Positions 31,300 through 41,849 are shown, counted from the first letter of the stretch. The stretch: DNA of 64,000 nt from Platerodrilus igneus (GCA_036346225.1 JARFIW010001254.1:345001-409000), one strand, 5' to 3'. Notes: a model not told the origin generated them from the sequence alone. A program made the numbers and translations.

Positions 31300-32078
31300 A
31301 TAAATTACAATAAAGAAAAATACATTGTGTGTTTTATTTCACATTACTCCCGATTTAATAACTACGTAATCTCAGTTTACAGCAGACCGGTGTAAAACAA
31401 TTTTTGACTTTTAATCTGAGTGCATATTTCGAATAGGTGCTCTCATTTTTTTGCGATTAAAGTTAGAAATGCATTTCGAATAGATCCTTTCATTTTTTTG
31501 CGATTGAAATTAGAAATGCATGTGATCTAGAAATTGCAGAGTTGCCTTCAGTACGTAACTATGGGAATGCGAATTCTGAAGAAGCAATAGACTAGACTTT
31601 CGTTGACAAAGAAAAAACGCTGTCGTATGTAATTTTTTGTAATAAAATACTACATTCTCGCTTTTAAAAAATAACAAGTCGTAGTTATTCAATCGCGAAC
31701 CTAGTTATCTGCAAGAAATATATACTGATTTGTCAAAGACAGACAGACTGATTGCATCAATTTTTCATTTTCACTTTAAAGAATAACAAGTCGTAGTTAT
31801 TAAATCGCGAACTCAGTTATCTGCTAGAAATATATAAACGTGGAAATTTATGAAATGCTCCAACTTCAAAAACTAGAAATAAATCTATTGAAGTATACGC
31901 TATGAGTTATTTACTGGTTTCCCGATGTACAGATATCTCAAAATTTGTCAAAGATAGACAGACAGACTGATTGCATCAATTTTTCATTCTCGCTTTTAAA
32001 GAATAACAAGTCGTAGTTATTAAATCGGGAGTAATGTAAAATGAAACACACAATGTATTTTTCTTTATTGTAATTTAT

Positions 32079-32143
<65 letters not shown>
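31300..32143. repeat. GCGAGAATG-family repeats in both orientations, ending in (TA)n
   Basis: The plus strand has TAAATTACAATAAAGAAAAA at about 31300, and the same block lies reversed at about 32040-32080. Between them are several minus-strand copies of GCGAGAATG, GATGCAATCAGTCTG and TTCGCGATTTAATAACTACG. A (TA)n tract closes it at 32083-32143. No gene is seen. Confidence 0.65.
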
Positions 32144-32146
<3 letters not shown>

Positions 32147-32272
32147 GGTGAGTTTTTAGTGTGGCAACGGTCGATAACTCCGTTATTATAAAAGCTACGT
32201 GTACCAAATTTGGAGGCATATTAGGCAAGCCTAAAGTGCAAATTTTAAAAATATTTGGAAGCATACAGGGTG

Positions 32273-33498
32273 TTTTATAATTCCAGGGCATATTAAACTT
32301 ATATTTTTTTTAATGGAACACTCTATATATTATTACATTTTTGGAAAGCCTATAAAAAGAGCTTTAATTTGATATAAATTGTATCTATCTATTCCTTTTA
32401 GTTTTTGAGATATTCAACTGTTTTTAGAAAAAATGACCCTGATTAGATACATTGCCACTGCACTAATACACAACTTATGATAATTTTCAAGATGCATAAA
32501 ATTTTACTATACACCATAGTATATTTGTAATTATCACTTTTTTGAAATTTCTTCACAGTATACAGGGTGTGTCAGGTTTCGCAAAATGCAATTTTCAATT
32601 TTTTTTTTAAATGGCACCCTACCAATTTTATTGCTACAACGGATAGTTCATTAAGTGTCCTTTCATTTTTGTTAAGCATTCTCTATACCTAAATCCATTA
32701 CTTTCTGAGATATTTTTGATTTTCTTCAAATTTTAAAAATGTTTTTAATTTACATAACTAAAAATAACTTACTACAATTAATAAACCTAAATGACATTTT
32801 AATTGTAATAGTTATTTTTTTCAAAGCCTGCCTAATTTCCTGCTTGAACATTTTCTATAAAATGCATATTGTTGATCTGGCAGAATTCTGTTGATAGCGT
32901 ATTATTGTAGGTTGTTATATCTTTAGTGAAAATTGTTATTGGATAAATGTAGTTAATTGTTAATCAAAATGTATTAATTGTTTTATAATATTCTCCAATA
33001 GTAAGTTATTTTTAGTTATGTAAATTGAAAACATTCTTAAAATTTGAAGAAAATCAAAATTATTTCAGAAAGTAATGGATTTAGGTATAGGAAATGCTTA
33101 ACAAAAATGAAAGAACACTTAATGAACTATCTATTGTAGCAATAAAATTGGTTAGGTGCCATTTAAAAAAAAATTTGAAAATTGCATTTTGCGAAACCTG
33201 ACACACTGTTACTGTGAAGAAATTTCAAAAAAGAGATAATTACAAATATACTATGGTATATAGTAAAATTTTCTGCATCTTGAAAATTAACATAAGTTGT
33301 GTATGAGTGCAGTGGCAATGTATCTAATCAGGAATATTTTTTCTAAAAACAGTTGAATATCTCAAAAACTAAAAGGAATAGACAGATACAATTTGATATC
33401 AAATTAAAGCTCTTTTTATGGGCTTTTCAAAAATGTAGTAATATATAGGGTGTTTCATTTAAAAAAATATAAGTTTAATATGCCCTGGAATTATAAAA
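32273..33498. mobile_element. Fold-back (long-TIR) element, arms about 500 bp
   Basis: 32273-32775 is the reverse complement of 32998-33498 at high identity, leaving a loop of about 222 bp. ACAGGGTGT-type ends and internal copies (32264, 32566) recall the CAGGGTGT ends of many insect non-autonomous DNA elements. There is no coding capacity. It nests inside the larger inverted repeat, abutting its right arm. Confidence 0.65.
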
Positions 33499-33507
33499 TT
33501 ATGAAAA

Positions 33508-35577
33508 AACGCAGAAAAAGTTTGCATTGACCACATTTTTTTTTATAATAAATAAAGCTTGATACAAAATCACATTCAGTTTTACTGAAAAGTAAATATT
33601 TCACATTTAACTGAAAAATTTATTAAATCAGAGGAGATTGCTAATTGTACGGTGTTGTAATATTTTTCTATATCTGGGTGAATAAACTCACAAATCGTCA
33701 AATGAGCGGTTTGTCCAACTGATTTTTCACTTAAAGCGATTGACATTCATTTCAAACAAGTATTTATTAAGGTCATATAAAAGACCAAAGGTCGCTGCTG
33801 TATTGTTTTCATATTAAACACAGTTCGTAAGGCGTATTGCAGCATCTTGACAATGAAAATAAAATTCCTGATTATGCATGACTCATGTTTTAAAAATGTA
33901 ATGAACTCGGTTGTTATCAAATACAAACTGCTTGCAATGTAAACGCAGGTAAATTTAACGAATTCATTTTAGGGCAACGCATAAAAAAGTTTCAATTCCT
34001 TGCAGTCGACTACAATTACTAAATTATTTAAAACTCATTCAATATTTACCCTACGATTAAGGTACTAGATTTATCTACAGTTAAATAAAACGACGTTAAA
34101 ACACCTGTAACATTGTAAAAGTCGCCTGATTGATTGCTAAACAATTGCGTTAAATTATCAAATACGATTTTGAGGTTCAGTTAGACTTTCATATATTACT
34201 TATTATTATAGAAAATCTGAGATGCTCTCATTTTTTGTGGTTGAAATAAGAAATGCATGCATCTAATCTAATTACATAGCGTTGGCTGTACATAGCTATG
34301 GAAAGGTAAATCATGCATAAATCCAAACTAAAGTCAATAGACTACACATTCGTTGACAAAGAAAAAACGCTTGTCGTATGTAATAGAAAAAAAAGAATGT
34401 CTTGCAACTATCAAGAAATGTATAGAATAAAACGTTGTCCTCAGCAGACATACATAGGATGTTTAATAAACTATACCTTCATTGGAACAATAAAACGCTT
34501 GTGTGTGCATGATTTTTTTGTATCCAAGTACTTCAAATTATGCAATAGAGAAAAATTCTGCGATAACTGCAGTAATGCAATTATTTAGGTGTTTATAAAA
34601 TTGTTGTAAGCCCTTTGCTTTAGGAGATATCAAAGAAATCTAAAAAGTGAATGATTTAGTTTTTTGATAATAAAATATGAACCCTAAGTCATACCATCAC
34701 TTGGCTTATACATTGTTAGGACACAGGATACTTTTTTAAAGAGTATTCTAGCATACAATTTTTGTTTTTCTTATGACCGTCATTTTGGATATTAAGTGAA
34801 ATATTATAAGCCTTAAAATTACATTTTCAATGATGTCGCGTGTATAAAAAAATAATGAATTTTGTATGTTCTTGAACGTTTGGTAAGCTTAAAGCAGAAA
34901 AATTTTATTTCTATTTTCATGGTAGTCTATCAAAGAGAAAGTAGTGCATTAGAATTGAAAACTGCACTTCAGAAGCGTTAATAAATCCTAAAAGATGTTC
35001 CACAGAGAAGTATACTGGGACTGTTTTTTATTTGCAATATACAGAACAGATCTGTCTAATGTAATTAAACACTGTATTGTGCGTGCAGCTTCACGCAGAT
35101 GACGCACAGCTCATAAACAGTTTCGAGCCATGTCTTATCGATGATGCTATAAAGGAAATGAATTGTGATCTACAAAGAATATCATATTGATCATAAAGAA
35201 ATGTATTAGTAATCGATCCATAGAAATTTAAAGTATTACTTGTTAGCTAAGATTGATATTTACATATCTCTTATCAATATTAATTGACATTGAAGTACAA
35301 TAAGTTACTAAAGCAAAAAAAATCTAGGAATCACTGACTGGTTTTAAAAAAAATTTGTATATTAATCAAAACGGTATTCTATTTTTTTTCATTGAACAAC
35401 TTGTTAATTTCTTTAAAAGTGAGAATTACACAATAACTTGTTAATTTTTAAAAGCGAGAATTACATGCAATGCAGATTCAGATTTAATTTTTGGTTTCAG
35501 GCCTATTGCAAGAGAACATCTAATGTAAATTCAAAGCCGGTACATATTGAGGGTTACATGATGAAGGGGACATAACT
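33508..35577. repeat. Inverted repeat pair 1, right arm (about 2.07 kb)
   Basis: Reverse complement of 26889-28930. It includes the ORF at 34313-34588 and ends next to sequence shared with the 4.9-5.3 kb region (TTTCGAGATATCTGTACAAT), so it abuts a second copy of that repeat system. Confidence 0.8.
34313..34588 (+). CDS. Hypothetical 91-residue ORF in the right arm
   Basis: It has two related halves: SIDYTFVDKEKTLVVCN and LINYTFIGTIKRLCVHDFFV, followed by a Cys-rich end (KLCNREKFCDNCSNAII). The left arm keeps only the second half open (27848-28039 minus). Related single units occur at about 31580-31650 and 29465-29520. It could be a decayed internal repeat of a real protein or a coincidence of a repeated non-coding unit. 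I do not recognise it. Confidence 0.25.
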   Translation: MHKSKLKSIDYTFVDKEKTLVVCNRKKRMSCNYQEMYRIKRCPQQTYIGCLINYTFIGTIKRLCVHDFFVSKYFKLCNREKFCDNCSNAII

Positions 35578-35748
35578 CTGTCTTTGGCAAATTTCGAGAT
35601 ATCTGTACAATTTGTTAAATGTTGTAAAACCAGTAAAGAGCTATTGCGTTGATCAATTATAATTGCTTTCAAGGTTGAGAGTCCCATTCGTGCTGACTGA
35701 GTTTAATCTTTTTTTCTGCAGACATCAGGATTAAAAATTTCTTATTGA

Positions 35749-36290
35749 CTACAATAATAATACAGACACAATCTTTTCTATTGTTTTTTTATTATTATCA
35801 AACCATTCTTTTAATAACAAGGTATTTTGTTTTGCACATTGCAGACTATTATTGCTGTGTCTATAACAATGGATGTTACATAGTAAACGATTGTTGATTT
35901 TTAACTCCGATAGCTTAGGACAACCTAGTGCAAGCATATCAGTTACAACGTTTTGCATTAGATAGGTTTCCATCCATTCCTTTTTTTCTAGACCCTTCAC
36001 ACATACTTCTTCACCGGGTCGGATAATTTGCTTCAAATAAACCGCTTATATGATGACACCATTCCAGCCGTTGAAGACTCATCCCAAGAAAGACCATGAA
36101 TATTCCTTGTCACCCAGTCGTTATGTTTTATATGATCTTGGCTCAAACAACTAGACTGCATTGACAGTTTGAAAATTTGATGTCAAACAACATTTTCCAA
36201 CAAGTCCAAAACCGCAATTTCTTTGCACAAAAACTCGTTTTTCTTGTATTTAAATCCCTGAATGTCAATTATATACATGTTTGTATGTAA
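35749..36290 (-). pseudogene. Conserved DIQGF-type protein, copy 2
   Basis: The C-terminal half is open at 35749-36036 and nearly identical to copy 1 (IRPGEEVCVKGLEKKEWMET, then a GCPKLSELK block and a CNIHCYRH...CA end). It is 9 residues longer at the C-terminus because a T-run differs. The N-terminal half continues to about 36290 with FKYKK-like and DIQGF-like codons but is interrupted by frame changes (near 36150-36240) and has lost the matching start. Both copies are therefore damaged, at different places. Confidence 0.6.
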
Positions 36291-36404
36291 ATATATGCAG
36301 TAAACTTCGACTAATTAAATTAATATTAGGAGCAATCTCTTTATATAGCAGATTACCACCATCTGCGTATTTTACTAACCTACTTTTCAACCTAACTTCT
36401 CGCT

Positions 36405-36455
36405 AAACGGGAATGAAAAATTGATGCAATCAGTCTGTCTGTCTTTGACAAATCA

Positions 36456-36503
<48 letters not shown>
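36405..36503. repeat. GCGAGAATG-family fragment with (TA)n
   Basis: CTCGCTAAACGGGAATG, then GATGCAATCAGTCTGTCTG, TTTGACAAATCA and a (TA)n tract running directly into the hammerhead tandem repeat at 36504. Confidence 0.75.
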
Positions 36504-36509
<6 letters not shown>

Positions 36510-36592
36510 AATAAGTAAATTTAATGAGTCTTAAAATAATATGAAAGAGTGAAATTTAATGGCAAGTGACTCAAAATTAGCCACAAGGGCAT

Positions 36593-36635
36593 CCTGTCGA
36601 CGCGTTTCGCCCTTATTGGGGCTCATCAGGACAGG
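36593..36635 (-). ncRNA. Type I hammerhead ribozyme, unit 1
   Basis: Minus strand: helix I is CCTGTC paired with GACAGG, perfect 6 bp. The core is CTGATGA. Helix II is GCCC-CAATAA-GGGC. Then come GAAAC, a minimal helix III in the palindrome ACGCGT, and the GTC cleavage triplet (36601-36599). Cleavage is predicted between 36599 and 36598. All core positions match consensus. The self-complementary helix III suggests activity as a dimer, as known for hammerheads with minimal helix III. Confidence 0.85.
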
Positions 36636-36893
36636 AGTAGCAAAGATGTAATATTTAACACGAACACATTATGGGAAGTACAGCATCACCTAGCCCACAA
36701 TTTGTGCCTTCGTGCTGTTTCACCTGGCTTTGCAGGTTTTATCAACAGTCGGCACGGAGGAGATCCGGTTCAACTGCCTTTTTCCATAGCCAAAGATTAT
36801 AATTATAAAGAATAAGTAAATTTAATGAGTCTTAAAATAATATGAAAAAGTGAAATTTAATGGCAAGTGACTCAAAATTAGCCACAAGGGCAT

Positions 36894-36936
36894 CCTGTCG
36901 ACGCGTTTCGCCCTTATTGAGGCTCATCAGGACAGG
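36894..36936 (-). ncRNA. Type I hammerhead ribozyme, unit 2
   Basis: Same as unit 1 with one change: helix II reads GCCT-CAATAA-GGGC, so one C-G pair becomes a U-G wobble. Core, helix I, ACGCGT and GTC are all intact. Confidence 0.85.
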
Positions 36937-37163
36937 AGTAGCGAAGATGTAATATTTAGTACTAACACATTATGGGAAGCACAGCATCACCTAGCCCACA
37001 AGTTGTGCCTTCGTGCTGTTTCACCTGACTTTACAGGTTTTATCAACAGTCGGCACGGAGGAGATCCGGCTCAACTGCCTTTTTCCATAGCCAAAGATTA
37101 TAATTATAAAGAATAAGTAAATTTAATGAGTCTTAAAATAATATGAAAGAGTGAAATTTAATG

Positions 37164-37332
37164 GAGGATAGCGCATACGACGCTCGAGTTTCAACGTTTA
37201 AAGCTCTGTTGGGTTAGGTCGCACGATGGTAACGTAGGGAACGATAGGGCTGATGAATTAGCTGAAGAGGCCGCGACAGGCGACTTTCGGATATCACATT
37301 CGTCGATACCGAAGTCTCTAATTAAAAGAAAA
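37164..37332 (+). pseudogene. LINE RNase H fragment (copy C)
   Basis: About 170 bp match the LINE ORF2 RNase H region (compare 13228-13395), including the GNDRADELA-equivalent segment in decayed frame. It is joined directly to the truncated third hammerhead unit. Confidence 0.75.
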
Positions 37333-37339
37333 GTAGGGG

Positions 37340-37910
37340 AGTAAGGCCGATCTGACTTCATAACGGTGTACGCGTATGTTTTTCCATGTAACATACGCGT
37401 ACACCGTTTTGAAGCCAGACCGGCTTTATATTACTTTCAATGGAACATACGTGTGTGACTTCAAAACACGTATGCTACGTTGAAAAATGTAAGTGCAGAG
37501 AAAATGTGGAGCTGTTTTGAATTCGGTTTTCTAGCGAGAAGTTATAAAGTAGGTCAGATGCAAAATATCGCATTTAAGTCAATTGTGTTTAATTAAAGTG
37601 GACTATGATTTATGTTTTTTACTTTTGTTTAGAGGCTGCAAATACACAAACGTGTCCACACGTATGCTACATTGAAAAAATGTAGGTGCATGCAAAAAAT
37701 GTGGAGCTGTTTTGAATTCGGTTCTCTAGCGAGAAGTTATAAAGTAGGTCAGATTCATAATATCACATCTAAGTCAATTGTATAAAGAATGCTGTATTTA
37801 ATTAAACTGGATTCTGATTTATGTTTTTACTTTTGTTTAGAGGTTGCAAATACACATAGGCCGGTTTGACTTCAAAACGTGTACACACGTATGCAACGTT
37901 GAAAAATGGT
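37340..37910. repeat. Repeat block with ACGCGTATG hairpin and CCGGT(T/C)TGACTTCAAAAC units
   Basis: Units with GGCCGGTTTGACTTC, ACACGTATGCTACGTTGAAAA and AGCTGTTTTGAATTCGGTT occur two to three times here and in reverse at 6020-6240. At 37362-37380 and 37390-37408 two perfectly complementary 19-mers form a hairpin with a 9-nt loop. Non-coding. Confidence 0.6.
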
Positions 37911-38005
37911 CAAAGGCAAACAGACTGATTGCATCAATTTCTCATTCTCGCTTTTAAAAAATAACAAGTCGTAGTTATTAAATCGCCAACACAGTTATTT
38001 GTAAG

Positions 38006-38050
<45 letters not shown>
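37910..38050. repeat. GCGAGAATG-family repeat, minus orientation, with (TA)n
   Basis: CAGACTGATTGCATCAATTT, then AACAAGTCGTAGTTATTAAA, and a (TA)n tract at about 38008-38047. Confidence 0.75.
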
Positions 38051-38140
38051 TCAAAGATTAATAAATCAAAGTCACCTTCAATTTGTGTCATAAATGTCAA
38101 ACTTCAAAATTTTTTATTATTTTGACAACGATCTTTGGCC

Positions 38141-38760
38141 ATGGATCAAAACGTAAATAAAGACAATTTTAAAAACTCTGAGTGGTTTAATACCCAAGAA
38201 GAATTAAGAAGAATACAAAACAAACCACAACAAACATACAGGGAGTAAATACGAAGATGTGTTAGACAAAGAACATCTTATAAGAGAAAATGAGGAAGAT
38301 TTAAAAGATTATTTTTATGTGCCGATGGACTGACTTAAATACACCCGGGTTCTACAAGCTGTATGCATTTGTGGTTAGTAAGAAAGACTCTTTTAGTTAT
38401 GTAGGCGTCCTTGCGGAAAAGGATGGTACTAAATCCGTATACCTTTTAAAGGTTATTCTACGTATTTATCAAAATGGCAGATAACATAGACGAACTAAGG
38501 AATGCGGGTTTCGTAACCTTGGCGTATACCACACACAAAGGGGTTCCGCTAAACATTGTATTTGCCAAGTAAAGAATCTTTCGGATCATTTAAAACCGAG
38601 GATTCTACAACCTATAACGAGCATATATTCCCAAAAGTGGTGGGCATGCAACTACGCAATAGTGAGTGGGAGAATAAGGATTCTCTCCAATAAGAAATTA
38701 AAGTTTCCATGTACGTAGCACCAGCCATTTGGAAATGGTACAAACGTTAAACTTATAAAG
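38141..38760 (+). pseudogene. Decayed coding region, unrecognised, beside PolB-element fragments
   Basis: Several plus-strand frames look protein-like: MDQNVNKDNFKNSEWFNTQE with a charged continuation to a TAA near 38248; YKLYAFVVSKKDSFSYVGVL with AEKDGTKSVYLL near 38350-38450; MADNIDELRNAGFVTLAYTT at 38474 onward; and IFPKVVGMQLRNSEWENKDS near 38620. They are broken by stops and shifts. Position next to PolB 3' ends suggests they are other genes of the same element family, which is an inference. I do not recognise the proteins. Confidence 0.35.
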
Positions 38761-39534
38761 GTGATTATTAATTGTGGTTTAGAGAAGTAGTAGTTTTATT
38801 GAACTAAATAACATAGCTTAGACTGATTAATCCTTATGGTTACATATTCCCGTACACATCCACAAACATCTGCTTAGGTCCACATACGGACATGGCGATG
38901 TCGGTAGTTTTTGTTTAACAAATAGTAGGAAAGATACGTTAGGTGTTAGTGTGTGGAAGCCAATCAGATCGTTGGATTCAAAAAGTTCAGTGCGGCGGAA
39001 TGTATGGCGGTTCCCGTTAGAATAATCAAAAGTGGTTAATCGATTGTGTTAGATGTTTAAATATGCGAAAGTGTGAAAGCTTACATGAGCAAAATTTAAT
39101 TATCAGATAAAAAAGTGCGTGATGTGCTATACTTATAAAGAAAGTATAGACTGATGCTTTGCAGCGATCCTAGCAGTAAAAAAGACTACTGATTTTTTCA
39201 ACCAACTACAATAATAGCAGTAGCGCAGAGAAGGGGTATGCATGTATTATACAGCGCACTGTTACTATAAAATATGTTAGTTTACAGGTAGCTCGAACGT
39301 GTAATTGATCACGACTTACAGCTCTCTCGGAGGTTTAAAAATTCTGAGGCCATTGTCGTTTGAAAAATGTTTGGAAATTACCAGAATGGGAGCGGGTCGA
39401 AGTATAAGTTAGATGGATGATTGACCGAGTTTTTTCTATCTTTTATGAGAAAAGCGGAAGTTAATAGTCATCAAGTATCTAATTCTTATTTGGGTGGTAT
39501 CGAGTACTTGCCGGTGTATGTATCCGGAGTAAAA

Positions 39535-39660
39535 TACACGATTTGTACACGCAGCTTATTAATATAATTAGTTTATCGAGCGAAGATGACAAGCGTTACG
39601 TCATCCCCGGAAGCATATCAACCTACACATGGGGACATAAAGATATAGGTCTAAGATAGT
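39535..39660 (+). pseudogene. PolB C-terminal fragment (element copy D)
   Basis: It reads QLINIISLSSEDDKRYVIPG then STYTWGHKDIG, closely matching the C-terminal residues of the PolB genes at 47.1 and 63.4 kb. Only the last 35 or so codons are present, followed by a diverged version of the PolB 3' flank (39660-40050). Confidence 0.75.
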
Positions 39661-40062
39661 TGTTTATATTTGTATAGATTTTGTGAATCTGTCGTATATG
39701 TTAGTCTTAAGATTCTATAATTTTTAAGTTCTGCTCCCACCTTTCCTTCTTCCAAATCCTTCCTGCTTCTATCCTTGTGGACAGAGTATATGTGTTATCT
39801 CCACATGGTGTTCCCTGGACACAGAGGTTTTAGATTTCTCGGGAAGTGGTTGGTTAAAACATATGTCTTGGGTACCGAAAAACAAATGTTTTAAAAATGG
39901 AGTTAAATGTAGATGGGCAAAAATTAGAGGTTTTTGTTTTTAAAATGCGCAACTTTGTAAGGGGTGGTCCTATTTAAAATCTATTTACAGATTTGGGCTT
40001 CCTAGAAAAATCTAATATTAGTTGATACTAAACAAGTATATTTATCTTAAAAGAGTGACTAC

Positions 40063-40446
40063 TCCGCGGATAATAAATACAATATACCGCTTGTCAACCA
40101 AAAAGTTAGTAGGAAAATTCCAAGACGCATTTAATGGGGATCTAGTATTAGAATTTGTTGGTAGTAGGGCTAAGTCCTACTGTATTGTAAGCGGGAAAGA
40201 CACGATTAAAAAGATTAAAGGGGTCTCACGAAGTGTAGTTAAGAATATTAATGTAAATAGTTGTAAGGACATTGTACATAATAATTCTGGTGCCGTTATG
40301 CATAGCATGGTGTGTATTCGAAGTCATAAACACCAACTTTATACCCAATTAATTAATATAATTAGTTTGTCGGGCGAGGATGACAAAAGGTACGCCATCT
40401 CTAATAGTACAGCAACCTATGCATGGGGGCATAAAGATATAGGTTA
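40063..40446 (+). pseudogene. PolB C-terminal fragment (element copy C)
   Basis: It begins in the DNKYNIPL segment and, after one frame change near 40100, covers KFQDAFNGDLVLEFVGSRAK, SYCI, the KKIKGVSRSVVKNI and HNNSGAVMHSMVCIRS blocks, and ends YAWGHKDIG-stop at 40444-40446. It is clearly diverged from the two near-identical copies, so the family has a history of repeated insertion. The catalytic palm motifs are absent. Confidence 0.8.
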
Positions 40447-41216
40447 AGTTCTTTTTTAAGTTTTTGTTTATAGTAGCATGTAAGTTAGTTATAAGACATA
40501 CCCATCATCCTCATCCTTAATAATCGCTTCGCTCCTGGCGACATGTGTTTACCTCCACGCGATGTCGCTGGACGGTAAAACATATTGTTAGATTAACGAC
40601 AATATGTCTTAATGACCGAAAACACGTTTCCTCTCTTTTTAAACAAGACATTAATGTCTTTTTTTTGTTACAGGTTACTTTCAGCTGCTTGGATTCGGCT
40701 AGACGAAGAAAATAATGTTATACTCTGCAATGTAAAAATTGTATTCTATTAGTTTATTAAACTGTAAATCGGATAAAATAAATTATTTAACTTTTGTATG
40801 CTTAATTTCTTTGTGTTAATACCACTAAGTGTTTGGTTAAAGGACTTTAGATGGTAAAAAGAAAAGACGATGCTATCTAAAAAATTCCTAAAAATTTAGG
40901 TAGCTGAGACAAATCTGATATTAAATGATACTAAACAAGATAGATTTATCTCGTGGGTGGAAATGTGGAGAAAGATTTATCTCGCGAGTCGAAAGAAGAC
41001 GGGTGTGACGTAATTAAAATGGTTGATTTGGGGTGTCCGAGCAAGGAGGGGAGCAAGGAGGGAATCTCTCCTTGCCCCCTCACAGCGGATCTTCCTTATG
41101 GGAATTTACATGTATATTTGGTCCAGATGTGTGTGGAAATGAGGATGCTGGTGGAAAGGAGGTCCCAGTTAGCCTGTTATACATCTACTAGAGTGATGTT
41201 ACAGGAAAGTATGGTG
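40447..41216 (+). other. 3' flank of PolB element copy C
   Basis: It is homologous to 63480-64000 and to 46130-47080 (minus): the TGTGTTTACCTCCACG block, the GTAAAACATATTGTTAGA block, a TTTTTTGTTACAG splice-acceptor-like site (about 40667-40679), GGTTACTTTCAGCTGCTTGG, and then the GATACTAAACAAGATAG and GGTCCAGATGTGTGTGG segments. No intact gene is seen. Confidence 0.6.
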
Positions 41217-41222
41217 GGGATT

Positions 41223-41451
41223 TATAAACGAAGAAAAAGTCGCCAGTTGTAAGAAGAACTAAATATGTAGCGTGCAATTGAAGCTGTAAAGAACCATGGA
41301 ATGGATTGGCTTAAAGCATCTAAACTGTATAGTGTACTGCAAGCTACTTTAAGAGGTAGGGCACTTAATAAGAATAAACAAGTTTATGGAGTCGAAAAGA
41401 AATTGGAGCGTTATAGTCCATTCAAAATAACTTTAGGACGACGTCAAATGT
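41223..41451 (+). pseudogene. Pipsqueak-type HTH (Tigger/CENP-B-like) N-terminal fragment
   Basis: One frame with two stops reads YKRRKSRQL, then AIEAVKNHGMDWLKASKLYS and VLQATLRGRALNKNKQVYGV, ending ...ERYSPF. This is the psq-family HTH with its A.EAV......W..AS..Y.VPQATLR.R pattern, as found at the N-terminus of many insect transposase-derived proteins. The proline of VPQ is Leu here. No DDE domain follows in the window. Confidence 0.65.
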
Positions 41452-41734
41452 AGTAATAAAGTGTGAGTAACTGTATGCAAATGAATACCTAGAATTACGC
41501 TTGAAGAATATTGTCATTTAAAATAATAAAGGTTGGTAGTATTCTACGGCGTTGCCCCCAATTTCTTTTGTAAATCCAAGCATTTGTCATTCAGCATCTT
41601 TTTATTTTGTTGTCCAGCTGGTTCTTGTTTGTTTTATGTTTATTTTATGGATATTTTATAAAACAGTTCCTTTCAGAACTAAAATATATTATTTGAATTG
41701 TGAATATAAGTAATATATATATTAAGCTTTCACA

Positions 41735-41848
41735 ATGCCTCAACCGTTGGATACGCCTGCTCAAGAAATGGTAGCTTTACTAAAAGACTATTTTCAAAAA
41801 GAACGTGAATATAATGGGCCTCTTTTACCACTCACTTCTGTAAGAGAC
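41735..41848 (+). CDS. Candidate first exon, 38 codons, HTH-type N-terminus
   Basis: From the ATG at 41735 the frame encodes MPQPLDTPAQEMVALLKDYF, then a QKEREYNGPLLPLTSVRD stretch, ending exactly at a consensus splice donor GTAAGTAC. The 'F.KE...GPLLPL..V' pattern resembles the start of a family of insect DNA-binding/transposase-like proteins I know only as uncharacterised. No continuing exon could be found with confidence in the next 2.5 kb. The region has little repeat content, so this could be a host or a domesticated gene. Confidence 0.4.
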
Positions 41849-41849
41849 G

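Larger units (their letters stand above)
36504..37164 (-). mobile_element. Retrozyme-like tandem repeat: two full 301-bp units and a partial third
   Basis: Units 36504-36804 and 36805-37105 have exactly the same length (301 bp) with few substitutions. A third runs from 37106 to about 37164 and then stops abruptly. Each full unit has, on the minus strand, one canonical hammerhead ribozyme (36593-36635 and 36894-36936), so a minus-strand transcript could be cut into unit-length RNAs. No protein is encoded. Short tandem units with one type I hammerhead each match the published description of animal retrozymes, whose mobilisation is attributed to Penelope-like RTs, present in this window. Confidence 0.8.

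Noticed and set aside
40953..41252. 99-codon ORF after PolB copy C
   Set aside because: It runs across repeat units in a frame that does not match the readings of the related flanks.
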